DNA from: Fonsecaea monophora
Taxonomy: Eukaryota; Ascomycota; Eurotiomycetes; Chaetothyriales; Herpotrichiellaceae
Direction of reading: 5' to 3'
Length of the DNA: 52,007 nt
NCBI RefSeq assembly: GCF_001642475.1
Contig: NW_019174092.1
Location: forward strand, 1 to 52,007
Of this stretch, positions 1-11,015 are shown piece by piece. Position 1 is the first letter of the stretch; each line of letters opens with the position of its first letter. The notes under the pieces are model-generated. The model was not told the DNA's origin and did not search any database. It was given only the letters and a program-made list of their open reading frames with translations. The translations under genes and the position numbers were made by a program.

Positions 1-390
1 CCCTCCTTCGCGGTATTCCTCTTCTCTCTTCTCTCACCACAGGGTGGGACTTGGTGAAAGGAACAATGGCAGAGCAAGTCTTGTGAACGATTCTTCAGTT
101 CTGAACTGCTGCAGCCAGACAAAGTGGGTATCTTTGGAAGACCCGCCAGTCGAGTGTTCATTCACAGTGATAGGTGAACACCGGCAAAACATCCTGGATT
201 GGGGGGAAAGGCTAAAAAGGGACCCTGATGCCCTATGCTGATCCCGAGCAGAACACCACAGCGTAGGGTGCGTATGTAGAGCGCGCGAAGGTGTCGGCCA
301 CTGCCACCCGAAAGGCTGCCGGTGACTAGACCACCTATCATGCAAAGGTCACTTGGGATCTCCCTCCGCGTAGGAGAGTTCCGATACATC

Positions 391-564
391 CAAGGCTAGC
401 AGTAGCCGCGCTGATTCCAGCTCCAATAGCGTATATTAAAGTTATTGCCGTTGAAAAGCTCGTAGTGGAACCTTAGACCTGGCCGATCTATCCTCCTCAT
501 CGAGCGTACGGATTCGGTCGGGTCTTGCCTTCTGGGGAGCCCCGAGTGAACTCTCAGAGTGTGA
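391..564 (+). pseudogene. Diverged fragment of 18S rRNA gene (helix 18 to V4 region)
   Basis: The stretch contains the conserved small-subunit rRNA block around 'CCAGCTCCAATAGCGTATAT' followed by 'TTAAAGTT.TTGC.GTT.AAAAGCTCGTAGT', then a V4-like segment ending near 'CCTTCTGGGGAGCCCCGAGT'. In normal fungal 18S the 530-loop sequence reads GCCGCGGTAATTCC; here it is GCCGCGCTGATTCC, and many other conserved bases are changed, so it cannot be a working rRNA gene. Only about 175 bp are present, with no 18S sequence recognisable on either side. This is a relic of an rDNA insertion that has mutated, possibly by repeat-induced point mutation. Identity is judged by eye. Confidence 0.85.
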
Positions 565-1130
565 ATTAAGTCTTCCTTGGTTGATACCCTCATGACCGAT
601 AGATAACCCAATGCCATCGCCGATAGCCCTGATGGTGGTGTCTGTAACTTTGCTGGTGTCAGGGTGCAATCTCAGGCTCGTACGGGTTTGAGTCTCCTTT
701 GGCCATGCCATGGCCGATACTTGATACTCTGACGGATAGCCCATGGCTGATATCTCATGGCCAACACTTGATGCTTGATAGAGAGCCCCGTGCGGATCGC
801 GCTCTCATCAAAGATGTTGGTCATGGAATTCTTCTCTTGCTCGTGACAGTCAGACACATCGCAGAGATTGTGACCTTTTTCTTTGAGCCTTCTATCCTAA
901 CGTACACAACCCAACGGTCCTGCTCAGAGCGAAAGGGTATCTCACAATGGAGCCGGAGTAGCCGTTGGGGTAGACAATGATTCTCCATCCGTGTGTCTCG
1001 AAAATGAGGGTAGTCACTCTTCTCCTGGTTGCTGTCAGGCGATGGGATGAATTTGATCAGTGAGCACGGTCTTCGCATCCGACGTGTTGTACAAGGCCCA
1101 TACTTGATTGCGGAGACCATCGTAGCCGCC
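565..1130. other. Gene-free stretch with GATAGCCCATGG-type dispersed repeat
   Basis: No supported gene. Around 690-800 the sequence repeats short words such as CATGGCCGATACTTGATA and GATAGCCCATGGCTGATA. The same degenerate words recur at 1590-1690, 2540-2580, 18590-18700 and 33200-33420, and on the opposite strand at 29580-29700 and 30800-30900. This is a dispersed, degenerate repeat family. Confidence 0.5.
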
Positions 1131-1133
1131 TTT

Positions 1134-1221
1134 GACTTGGAAGTATACTCCCATACAAGTAATTGCCCGGTTTTAGAGGAGCCAAAGGCCAACCATTGCG
1201 ATCCTGGTGGATTGACAAGGG
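1134..1221 (-). pseudogene. WD40 shard resembling PWP2 (small-subunit processome)
   Basis: One minus-strand frame reads NPPGSQWLAFGSSKTGQLLV followed by WEY. This matches the signature of periodic tryptophan protein 2, where the family has a NPxGxWLAFGSSKxGQLLVWE pattern. PWP2 is a WD40 protein of the U3 snoRNP/small-subunit processome, about 900 residues long. Only about 28 residues are recognisable here; the flanking frame no longer follows the family. It is a shard, not a gene. A different WD40 protein cannot be excluded from so short a match. Confidence 0.5.
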
Positions 1222-1589
1222 GTGCTCGCGCCGCCTCAGCCAGCTTTAGCTTGCGAATGGCATAGCCTCTAGGTTGAGCTTGCATTGCTTCTTTCCTCAT
1301 CTCTCTCGACTATGTCCTTGTTGCCCTCAATCTTCGCCTGATCCCTTATACCATTGCTCTACTACGCGCAATGCCTTGATCTCATGCTCTGCGGCTTTTC
1401 GAGTTTGTGCAATGCTCGCTTGACTAAGACGAGATTGGATACCAGTATCATAGATGTGACGAATGCTAACTCTACTTCCAGCTCCAGCTTAAGAGAGCTC
1501 CTAATGGCAGGACTTAATTCCTGGAGGCTAAGCGGACAGGACTATTCGCAGAACAGTGCGCCGTCGGTTGCATCGGGCGTCTCAGGGCT

Positions 1590-2440
1590 GATCAGATAGC
1601 CCGTGGCCCGATGGCTGATACCTGATGGCTTACAATGGATAGCCCATGGCCGATACTTGATACCTGACAGCCCATAGCCCAAGACCCATTACTCGCTGGT
1701 GCTGTGATGCTGCTGTAATGCATTGAGCTCGCTCTGCAGCCCAGCAAACCTTTCCTGAAGTGCTTCCTTCTCTTTCTTTTCGACTGCAAGGCTTTCTATA
1801 AGGAACTCGACTTTCCTGTTGATACCGGCAACGATCTCTTCGGGCTTCAACGCTTTCATCGACATAGCTGGACTAGCGGAGGTGAGAGTGAGGGCGGCGG
1901 CGGGAGTCTACGACTCCTCGGCGGTAGAGGCGTTGAGGGAGGAGGGACGCCTCTGGGATGGAAAAATAGCAGCGGCCTGTGTCACTGCTGGTAGTAAGAG
2001 TAAAGTAGGTGTTGATTTCTTGAAGCGTGTAGTACACTAGTGAAGCGTAGTGGTCGTAGATAGGCGAAGGGAGTATCGTATTTGTGTTCTTCGTGGGTGC
2101 AAGGTCCAGCTTCTTATGGCGGGAAGTCTTGCCCGCGAAACAAAAGGCGTCCATTTGGATCCCTGGAAACAAGGCATCTACTGTGATGCTGCTGTGTTGG
2201 TGGTGTTGGTGGTTGTCTGCAAGCCTTGATTCCTTGCAATGCAGACATTGTGCTTGTTCCTCAACCCAGCGAACTACCTAGAGATCCATTGAACTGCTCC
2301 AGGTGGAAAAAGGACCTTCTCTCGCTCGTCATTAGCATCGACACGGCGTTGTTGGTGCTTGGGGCCTCGTAATCTCTTCCTGGGTTTGCGGAAATGGCCG
2401 AGGAGTGGCACATGTCCTGCAACACGCTCAACGGCGGACC
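1590..2440. repeat. Dispersed degenerate repeat family and GTTGGTGG-rich sequence
   Basis: Positions 1598-1700 carry several copies of GATAGCCCATGGCCGATACT-like words, then ATTACTCGCTGGTGCTGTGA. Similar 'TACTCGCTGGTG' words occur near 3000 and 33125. Around 2187-2215 there is a TGTGATGCTGCTGTGTTGGT-type GTTGGTGG run. I see no supported gene in this interval. Confidence 0.45.
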
Positions 2441-2800
2441 TGGGAACGACGGGGGGGCGAAGGGGGATCGGTCCAGCGGAGTCGGGACTCGGGGTTAGGG
2501 AACAGACATGATTCGACCATCGCCGACGTTTTTGTTGCATGCATAGGCTACCTGATCAGCCATGGGCTATTAGAGCCTGGCCGTAGGTGGGAGGAAGAGT
2601 AGGATTGCAACCTGTAAACAACGCAAAGAGGCCTCCTCAGTAGGTCCGCCACAAGAAGAGAGAATGATGGTCACATGATGTATATCTCAGTCAAGGACTT
2701 GCCAAGGGGCGCTAATGCAAGAGGAGGTGCACGGACCACAAGATATCGTGAGTGACAGTTGTGGCCCGTACACCAGCTTCGTGCATTAGCGCCCCTTGCA
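2440..2800 (+). repeat. Dispersed repeat, copy A, with hairpin (partner at 29911-30246)
   Basis: This block aligns along its whole length with 29911-30246 in the same orientation. Shared landmarks are GAAGGGGGATCGGTCCAGCG, ACAGACATGATTCGA, GCCGACGTTTTTGTTGCA, AGGCCTCCTCAG and CAGTTGTGGCCCGT. The block ends in a hairpin with arms at 2701-2719 and 2782-2799, where GCCAAGGGGCGCTAATGCA pairs with TGCATTAGCGCCCCTTGC. No coding capacity is evident. It may be a MITE-like or other foldback element; no target duplication was identified. Confidence 0.7.
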
Positions 2801-2850
2801 CCACGATCACTTTGTGGTCCGTGCACCTCCTCTTGCATTAGCGCTCCTTG
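2703..2850. repeat. Fold-back inverted repeat, arms about 40 bp
   Basis: The segment at 2703-2742 is repeated as its reverse complement at 2812-2850 with one visible mismatch, covering CAAGG(G/A)GCGCTAATGCA and GAGGAGGTGCACGGACCACA. The spacer itself holds another arm copy (TGCATTAGCGCCCCTTGC at 2782-2799). The locus can therefore form two alternative hairpins. The longer arm is absent from the partner copy near 30.2 kb, so the extra arm is specific to copy A. Confidence 0.75.
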
Positions 2851-3767
2851 CTTCGCCAATGGCATCTCGTGCTTCCTCACCCTGACCGAAAGGACGGTCG
2901 TCGACCGGTCATCCCAGGGTACTTCTCGCGAGATGCGATGGGGATCGCCGAGACCCGATAGTCCGCTGGCGAATACCTCGTCCTCAATCGCTCACGGCGT
3001 ATTACTCGCTGCTGGTGGCGTTGTAGTATTGTGCTGCGGAGTCATGGTGAACCGAAACCAGTGGCTTGTATTGAGTCGCCCGTTTGACCACCTGGCGAAG
3101 CTGCCGGACTTTCCGTGGGCGGGAAAGGTCACAGAACGTCCGCTCTAGGTGCCATCAAGAAACACCCATGATCAAGAAACAACCAAACAATTCGCCAATG
3201 ATGATGACGCGGATCGCATCGGACTGTTGGTAATTTATTCGCGGCCGTACTGAGAAGGCTCTTTGACACTAGAATGATGTTAATTCTGCGACGGATAGAT
3301 CTTCGGAAGAAAGGCCTTCAAAGCGAGGACAGGCTCTGCAGTTTAGTTAGTGATGCACTCTCTGAACCTAGCTGGAGAGATATATATGAATATCAAAGAC
3401 AAGGAACTATGTCCACCCTAAATTCTCTCAAGTGCATCCCTGAGCTGACGCGGTTCTCGGTGATAATGGCTCGATTATTAGCGAAGAAGGCTGCGTGTGT
3501 AACGCGAGGAAGACGGTGCCAAGGAAGAGAGAAGGCGTAGACGCCACGAAGAAACGGAAAGGCGAAGATCGGAGGCTGAAGGAGCATACGCCGCCATGAA
3601 GAGGAGGAGCAAACACTTACAGAAAGCACCGGAGTCACATTGGTCGGCCTTCAAGAGCCACCAGGCATGCTCCTATCATCCTTTACCGCACCATGACCGA
3701 TAATCACAGAGGATGGGACTCGTGGGAGGCAGAGGGCGGGCGTGTGTGTTGAGACGGGGGGGCGTCG
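2851..3767. other. Stretch without recognisable gene
   Basis: No supported gene, RNA or transposon domain is seen. Positions 2990-3030 carry ATTACTCGCTGCTGGTGGCG, a member of the dispersed repeat family. The reading frames here are short and show no conserved motif. Confidence 0.4.
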
Positions 3768-3905
3768 ACAGGCATGACTTTTGCCGAAGATGAAGTGTTT
3801 ACGGCCGGTCAGCCCATCGGCATGATCCTCGCAAACACTGCCCAACAAGCCGCTGTTGGTGCGCGGGCTGTGCTGATCCAGTATGAGGAAACGGAGTACC
3901 CGTAC
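3768..3905 (+). pseudogene. Xanthine dehydrogenase shard (molybdopterin domain)
   Basis: The frame starting at about 3774 reads TFAEDEVFTAGQPIGMILAN and then continues with A..AA.GARAVLIQYEE. Xanthine dehydrogenase and purine hydroxylases have this pattern at the start of the molybdenum-binding portion: a Glu-Val-Phe stretch, GQPIG, then ARAVKIEYEE. Family members are about 1,330-1,400 residues long; only about 43 are recognisable here. After YEETEYPYTP the frame drifts out of the family. It is a shard of a purine-oxidation enzyme gene with no flanking exon visible. Confidence 0.65.
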
Positions 3906-4186
3906 ACACCATTGCTGTGCCGCGACCGGGATCACGAGATGAGGAGTTGTGCCTTCAAGGTCTTCAGAACGACATGTCTGAAAGGATGTGGTTGATCTGA
4001 GAAAGGTCCGCAGGGAGCTATAAGCCTAGTATAGAGGTTTGGCAAGAGTCTTGTGCGTATTTCAATTGCAGGGACCTCCGGTAGTGTATTGCCTTCGCCA
4101 TGGCAGCGACCTCCTGTTGCGGCCAAAGGCAGTACAGAAATTTCGCCTCGGGGAAGAGCACTAGCAGGATTGATATCACTCAGATC

Positions 4187-4546
4187 CTATCCGGTAGTTC
4201 CATTCCTCGTTGCAGAAGTGACGATGTCTGCCAAAGTTCCAAATCCATTCGTGGCTTTGTATGCATCCTGGTAGAGACTGTTCATTCCCGGTCGGCGATC
4301 GGCAAGGTACTTTGGTTGTGGCATCCTCTCGGCCACGGCAACAGGCAGCTGAACCCATTTCTTGACTTGAAAATATCGTCCGTTGGAGCCAGAGATAGCT
4401 TTGCGGCGTTTGGGATCTGATGCTCGACCTCGGACGTCCATGAGATCGTCATTCATTGTCTTGGTCATTCTTGTCTTCACATCTCCAAAGCGACAGCTCC
4501 TTGTTTTTCGATTACTCTCTCGGTACCGAGTACTTGGCTTGGACAT
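4187..4546 (-). pseudogene. Unrecognised coding-like remnant
   Basis: A 119-codon minus-strand frame has a coding-like composition in its C-terminal half: a basic stretch (DPKRRKAISGSNGRYFQVKK) followed by a Pro- and Tyr-containing segment (PKYLADRRPGMNSLYQDAYK). Further minus-strand frames up to about 5510 are rich in Lys, Arg, Asp and Glu (for example DKFNDEEDDASGG) and could be upstream exons of the same decayed gene. I do not recognise the family. No clean splice junctions join the pieces. Confidence 0.25.
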
Positions 4547-4559
4547 ATCGATAGGGCAT

Positions 4560-6262
4560 TGGATTGTGAAGTGCCGATATCATGGCAAACCTCCGAGATC
4601 AATCAATGACTGACAAGTCTTGGATTTCAAAAGTATGATCTGCTTTTCTCTGATGGAAGGCAATCTGCGACAGTTTCTTGAAGGCTTTGCGTTCTTGAGG
4701 AGCCATCGAGTCGGAATCCTTGCGGACCTCGATTTTATCGCAAGTAGAAGAAAAAGAAAAACAGACACTGCCGCTCCTGCCCCTTCTGTTGCTTCCGCTA
4801 TCGCTTCTTCCTCATGAAGAGGCAGCAAAGAGCACAGTGATTCGGATCCCAATGATGATGGTTGGAAGGAGATCTATCCCGAACGGTTATCAAGAGGGTC
4901 AATGAAACGGTGGTTATCCCAAAGTCGGAGTATGAACTGGAAGACCTGCAGCTCGTCACCGTGTTTAGACTTTCTGGAGCTCGTCGACGAGAATTTCATG
5001 CGACGCCTTTGTCGATCACGTTCCTTGAAGAAGTTGTTGTCGTAAGGCTTGCTCATCCTTTTATCTTCTTGATTCCATGGTGCAAGTCTGACCCTGACGA
5101 GACGTAAAGGGACAAGCAGACAAGACACAACAGTAACCCAAAAGTTTGCTCCAAAACCGAGGCAAGTCATTCCCGCTGCTACTGATACCCATTTTCCGTT
5201 CACCGCAATGAGGCGAGGGCCGGATCTCAATCCGCCTACGTCACCATCTTCCTCATCGGCGTGGACAGATGCATCAGGTAGCCGCCGCTGGCGTCGTCTT
5301 CCTCGTCGTTGAATTTGTCGCTGAAGCCTTTGAAGACGGAGCATTCAAGTCCGTTTTGCTGAACCCGTCTGGTGAATCTCAAGTTCCGTTTGGATTCAAG
5401 CTCTTTCTTTGCGTTTCCGGTCGCCACATTCACTGGAATTTTCATCATCCAAGTCATAGAGGTAAAAGATCTAAATAGGGATTGTAATGGAGATTTTCCC
5501 CCCCTTGTCACTCGATCCCATGAGTATCCTGCCAGGACGCGCAGACAGAGTATGATCGGGATTCATGTCTGTCTGATACTCGAAAAACGACTGGATCAAG
5601 TGATTTCTACACATTCTACGCAGGACGTGACGCCGCCGACGAGGAAGAGGATTGACCCATCATTGACTGGGGAGCAGGAGGTCCTTGCGTGCGTGTTAAT
5701 GGACGCTTGACTAACCTCGGCGCCGTTGAGGCACCTCAATTTTCGATTGTTGGATCGAGACAGCCTTCTCGAAGGCTTTCCCGGCTTCCAGATCTGTATA
5801 GAGGACATGAGGAGAGGACGGAGAGAATGTCTTTGCTGCCTTGCTTATTCTGCTTCTGTACCCGGAAGGCATTTGCGGCTTGTGTATGAGATCGGCAGCC
5901 GCGGGGTCAGTTAGATGGCAATTCGAAAGCTCCTTCTCCTCCGCGTTAAGGGATTGAATCGTGTATGCAAGCGAAAGGAGAGAGGGAGAAGATTCCTTTC
6001 CGGAATATGTGCGTGTGCGCCCCGATCCGGTAGTGGTGAGGTCGGGTCACAGAATTGAAAAAGGGCGCTGAGCAAACCTCACGTCTCAATTTGGGTCAGA
6101 GGGCAGAGAGAGGATAGAGGCTCGACGATGCTGCTCTCGAAAGAAGGGAGGTTCACCGCGATGGCCTCGCCGTCACTCCTCGTCGACCGATTCCTCATTG
6201 CCATCTCCCAGATGCTCTGCGGAGGCAACTCGGATGTGTTCGATTTGTGATACTACAAATAT
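4560..6262. other. Stretch without intact gene
   Basis: Only disconnected frames are present. Charged minus-strand frames at 4874-5511 may belong to the remnant ending at 4187. No conserved domain, RNA gene or mobile-element protein was recognised. The sequence at 5300-5700 is balanced in composition with stops in all frames. Confidence 0.35.
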
Positions 6263-6266
6263 CCAT

Positions 6267-6326
6267 TGTAACAGTCTTTGTAACAGTCTTTGTAACAGTC
6301 TTTGTAACAGTCTTTGTAACAGTCTT
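6267..6326 (+). repeat. TGTAACAGTCTT array, 12-bp period, 5 copies
   Basis: TGTAACAG starts at 6267, 6279, 6291, 6303 and 6315, an exact 12-bp period with the unit TGTAACAGTCTT. The array is followed directly by TTTCAG, a typical 3' splice site, so it may sit at the end of an intron of a decayed gene. No exon could be recognised on either side. The unit is the same heptamer found in the introns of the two genes at 12.4 and 19.2 kb. Confidence 0.9.
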
Positions 6327-6329
6327 TCA

Positions 6330-7190
6330 GCTTCGAGAAATTATGGTCGGTGCCAGGAAAGACACTCGAGAGTAGTAAACTAGAACGCTTAGTTAGTACC
6401 TCCTTCGATATCGAATCGTTGTCTGCTCATCACCTACTCTAGAACCATTTGAAAGACCGAACCCCCAGAGACGAGGCATTGGGACCCGCGGACAATTAGC
6501 GCATATCCAGGCAAATACGTGTCGGCCTGGTGTGGAATTCGGTGAGATTGTGAAAGACAAAGCAACCGCCGCCGATCTCTTGAGGAGGTAGGGGTAGAGA
6601 CTGGGATACGGTCCCTTGGTTGTCCAAGGCAGAGGCACCAAGCCCGTCTGGGATAGGGAAGGTGGTGGTCGTGGGCATGGTGACTGCTGTCATGGTCGGA
6701 ACAAGAAGGGTGGGAAAGGCTGAGGGTCGGGTATAGTGGAGGTGGCGAGGGGACGGAGTTGGGTCAGGGTGTGTCTAAGCACATGAAGAGAGTTGCAACG
6801 ACGCCCGTCGCGGACTCTAACCACGAGCTTTGGACCGAGGCCATCTGGGTCTTGATTCAACGGCCATGAGGCTCTGGTATAAGAAGTCAGATCAGTCTTG
6901 ACAACGAGGATGGCTTCACTAGCCGACTTGTCGGCCTCCGCTGACTGGCTGCAGAGGAATGGCTGGTTGACATCCTCTTCCTCGGCGGAGGCGGTAACTT
7001 TGTGTCGTTCCGTCGGCCGTCATTGGAGACGAACCATGTTTGAGATGAGACCGATTATTGACTCTGCTTATGTTGAACCAGATGGGCCGTCTGCATGGAC
7101 AAACGGAGCAGCTGTTACGAACAGGCCTTTGAGGCGGCCACCCCAGACCAAGAGGAAGGAAGGACAGCCGGGACGGTGACATAAGAGAGC
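6330..7190. other. Stretch without recognisable gene
   Basis: A minus-strand frame at 6496-6693 (start of the form MTAVTMPTTTTFPIPDGLG) has a plausible coding composition but no family match. The plus-strand frame at 6898-7179 shows nothing recognisable. No intact gene is supported. Confidence 0.3.
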
Positions 7191-7196
7191 TCACGT

Positions 7197-7403
7197 GTGG
7201 TGATCTGCTGTGCTCGGTCCTGCTCTGGATACAATAGAGCACAAGAGAGCGACACCAAAGTCTTTTCTCTATATAGTCATCCTTCGTAGTTAACTTCGTT
7301 TAAAGATAATCGACTTCCTTCGGTTATACGCTTTACGTATAGTCCCGTACACTATACTCTTGGTCTCGTCTCTGCTATACAGCTCCACTACTCTATTACC
7401 AAG
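7197..7403 (+). mobile_element. LTR-like AT-rich segment
   Basis: The segment begins TGTGGTGATCTGCTGTGCTC and carries a TATA-like CTCTATATAGTC, followed by an AT-rich tract and TCTCTGCTATACAGCTCCAC. This layout resembles a small fungal LTR. No matching partner LTR, primer-binding site or target duplication was found, and the adjacent ORFs are not retroelement proteins. The call is tentative and the limits are approximate. Confidence 0.25.
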
Positions 7404-7409
7404 TGAACC

Positions 7410-9790
7410 ACCTCGGGTTCGCTGCTGGCACCTCACATGTAAAGCGACTCGTAACAGCAGCATCTATTCGAACCGCGCGGACAATGACTTGCGCAACTTC
7501 CGGTACAGAGGATGTAATCAGACGAGCCAACGCATAGAGACGACGGATTGCAATGTCTCAAAATCTTAACGAAGAGGTCCATGTCGAAAGAGGTCCGACT
7601 CGTGTTTCTTTCAGGTGGCCGCGAACCTGGACCCAGTCGAGTCGGTGGCAATTGTCCGGTTTTGCCATGCGCCAGACTCGGCGAGACTCGAGTAACTGGG
7701 AACTTGTCTTCTCCCGTGTAGGATACCTACGGGACTCCCTCGTTTGGATCTGACGGTTTTCAATCACGGGGACTGGAGGACAACCACCCAGATATTCCCG
7801 TCCTCTGTCTCCTGGTTTTCATGTCGGGAAGCTCACTTTCTTCCATCAAGCGTGAATAGTGCTCTGGTCATGGAAGCTCAACCAGTGATCCTCGGATTTG
7901 GGGATGCAAGAACTGTATCAAATCGAAACGCGAAGACGTAGTCGCGTATGTTAACCCGGTGCCCCGTGCGCGGCTGAGCGAGCGAGCGAGGGAGGGACGG
8001 GGATTTTTGGTCGAACAACTTCCCGAAGAGACTCAGATTCTGGCAACATAGTTTTGGGGATATGGAGGTGAGTCGCGTTGATATTTCCTTGTTCAGAAGA
8101 ACGATGGCCACCTCGTCGTCGACGCAGGGAAGGGGGTGAAAGACCCCGCCCACCAACCCGAGCGAAGGGCGCGAGGGCACGATGCATGCTTTCCGTAGCA
8201 GATATCGACAATCTCGACGATTCTCAGCCTCTGGCCAGCGTGGATGGCAAGCATGTAATCACAAGGCCAATGCTCGTGGTCTGAGAGGTTTTCAGGCGCA
8301 GGTTGCGTATCACTCTCCCAAACCCCGCCCTTACCCGGTGCGATGTCTCTGGGGCTTCTCAGATAGGACTTTCAGCTTTGACAGCTGCGTTTCGAGTCGT
8401 GCGTGGCCCGGATTTCGGGGAGTTGTCAGTGGTCTTGAGATGACCATTCGCAAACAGCGCAACAACGGCAGGTCAACGCGCGTCTCACAGCTCTTCGTCT
8501 CCCTCATTGGCGCAGCGTGCTCTTCACATAGACTGCCCGCATTGGTGACCTTTCATCTAACCCGCATCCATGTTGGAAAGGGGCGCAGGTCGCCAACGCG
8601 GAAGCGGCATCGACGTCCTCGTCGTCGTACGAGGGGATATACCGAATATGTAGGATGTTATCTTCTTACATGGCTTCACAGCGCTTTTCTTTTGCTTCTG
8701 CTGGTGATGGGGCCGAAGATGGAGTATTGAGGCTCTTGGGAAGCTCCCCCTCGCCTTCTAGAAGACAACGGTTGCTTTGCTTTTCGCTTTCCCTCGTCCT
8801 CCTTCCCCCAGAAGATCGCGAGTCATCGTGGTATATAGCTCTGAGCAGCATTGATTGTTGTTTGCACCCGTAGGACAAGATGCTACTGCTGCACAGCTCT
8901 CAAACCTCTTGCCGACAAGACTTCCAGCCAACAGGGAAAAAGGCCTGCGTCCGGTAAAGATGGCGGAGCTGACAGCCAAGAGGGGAGGCGATTTGTCATT
9001 TCGTCAAAGTAGGAGACTATGTACGCCCTGGAAAAGGGCCGGCGCCAGCGGGGAATGGAACATCGGCATGTTGCAGCGGTCAATATCGGCCACTGTCTTC
9101 GCTCTTGTGGGGGGAAGTCCCATCCCGTCCCCGTGAGATGGATGAGGGCCGACTGAAGTCCATATGTGCATCGCTAGCCTGGCCGCCAAATGCTCGATAT
9201 GATTGTGGCGACGAATCGGAAACTTTTCTAGCGCATGCACAGCGTTTCCGCCTGCGCCTCGCCGCGTCACAGCCCATCATGATGCACATCCCAGGTGCCC
9301 AAATATCGCCTCTTCCTGCGTTTTGCTCTCGAGGTTCTTGTCGACATACGGTTCCTCGGCGGCCTTTGGAGAGAGACTGGTCAGAAATTGATGGTAGATA
9401 TTGCCCTGGTCAGAAAATTCGAGGAAACCGATTCACAAAGTCGACCAAAGCAACGTGAGACCCGGTTTTCAATTATGGAACATCAGCATGCATTGCTACT
9501 CGCCATCTGCTCGGGGGGTTTACTGCGTTAAAATTGGGACGCGTCGCGGCACCGCGCGGGCTCGTATCTGGAAAGTATTTTCTCGTCCAGACCACAGTCT
9601 CTGACCAAGTGATGGCGCCATTTTTCTACCTTGGAGGTCGTCAGACTCAGCGGGCGGAACGAGACGAGTCGGTCACTCAAGATGGGAAGACCGCTCCAGT
9701 CAGGGGTGTGGCGTTTTTCTGGACGTGGGACAATGAGAGTCGGCGAGTGCAGGGACAAGAAGCGCAGGCTAACGCGGCTGCTGCCGCTCG
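7410..9790. other. Stretch without recognisable gene
   Basis: Several open frames of 60-180 codons occur on both strands (the longest, 182 codons, at 8182-8730). Their composition is Arg/Ser-rich, they overlap antisense frames of equal length and they show no conserved motif. I see no gene, RNA or transposon domain that can be supported. Confidence 0.4.
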
Positions 9791-9829
9791 TCGAGGAAAA
9801 GGCGGAGGTGGACGAGGAGGACGTGGACG

Positions 9830-9962
9830 AGGGAGACATCGTTGGGGGGGACGTGTTAGAGGGAGCCGTAGTCAAGGGGGACATTGTCGAGGGGGACATC
9901 GTCGAGGGGACATCGTCGAGGGAGACATCATCGAGGGAGACATCATCGAGGGAGACACAGGG
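9830..9962 (+). repeat. 15-bp minisatellite (GGGGGACATCGTCGA)
   Basis: Tandem units of about 15 bp read GGGGGACATCGTCGA and GGGAGACATCATCGA. One frame reads through the array as repeated GDIVE/GDIIE, which explains the ORFs spanning it on both strands. The peptide periodicity follows from the 15-bp unit and is not evidence of a gene. Confidence 0.85.
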
Positions 9963-10209
9963 CCATGAGCATACCGTGAGTCGACCGTGAGTCCATGAAG
10001 CTATGGTCCGCAGCCGCGCATGCATACATAGCTCGTCAGCTCGTCAGCTCCAGCACTCGTTAGACACATGCTCGAACCGAGAGCATACCGACAGATACAC
10101 GTACCGAGTCCACACCTCGCGTGTCTGTGTCTTTGTGTCTGTCTAGCGTATCTGCCAACCATGGCTCGTTCTTGCGCGCGGGCCCGCGGAAACCCCCGGC
10201 GGGTGATTC

Positions 10210-10277
10210 CCTCTCTGCGTCGATTTCCTCTCTGCGTCGATTTCCTCTCTGCGTCGATTTCCTCTCTGCGTCTGGTC
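10210..10277 (+). repeat. 17-bp minisatellite, four copies
   Basis: The unit CCTCTCTGCGTCGATTT starts at 10210, 10227, 10244 and 10261 with almost no divergence. Because 17 is not a multiple of three, all frames across it are periodic and meaningless. It is followed by a short GGTCTGGTCTGGGCTGG run. Confidence 0.9.
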
Positions 10278-10279
10278 TG

Positions 10280-11000
10280 GTCTGGGCTGGTCTGGTCTTG
10301 GGGGAGAAAATCGCCAAATCTCAAGTTGATCTCGACGACCGGTCTGAATAAGTTGAGGTTAGCATGCGCTCCCTTGGCACATATCTGCATGGTCCTTACC
10401 CAGTGATATCGACCTTTTCGGCTCCCAGCAGGTAGTCGCCTCTGCAGCCCTCGCCGTGACGAGGCCATTATGCTGTCCAGTTATTCAGCCTGTCCCTGGG
10501 CATTGGTAGGAAACAAACTCAGCTTTTGAGACGGGCTGTGAGCAACGAAGCCCAACCACAGAAGGGTCGCCGTAAGAACAACACAGAGCAAGCGTAGATA
10601 TGGGGCTAGCGCTCTCCGTTCCATTTTCGTCTTACCTTGGATTGCGGATATCTGTGCAATTTACGACGGGAATTTGAGCCGGGCGGACGGGGAGTGATAA
10701 CACGCTCTCGCCGATACATCGGCGCCCTTTTTCACTCAGTGCCACGTAGGACCACCCCATTGACTACCTCATCCGCCCATTTTTACCAACTTGCATTCCG
10801 GTGATGCTCTGCCGGTTTCACCTTCTGACCTATATCTTCTACCTTGGATTCATTTCGCTGGAAGAGACATTCGCATCGGGAGGATCTGAATTTGGCGATC
10901 CTTGGATCATCAAGCACTCTGCGCACCCTTGTAATCCGAAATATACGATTCTGATGTATTCATTCTGGCGGTATCCGGACGCCTTGACAAACCTGGAGCA
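10280..11000. other. Stretch without supported gene
   Basis: A 72-codon plus-strand frame starting at the ATG at 10804 has a hydrophobic N-terminus (FHLLTYIFYLGFI) that could act as a signal or membrane segment. It has no family match and no visible promoter, so it is not called as a gene. Nothing else is recognised. Confidence 0.3.
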
Positions 11001-11015
11001 TCCCAGCCGCCAGAA

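Noticed and set aside
9534..9990. GDIVE/GDIIE repeat protein
   Set aside because: The peptide repeat is forced by a 15-bp minisatellite; all frames are periodic.
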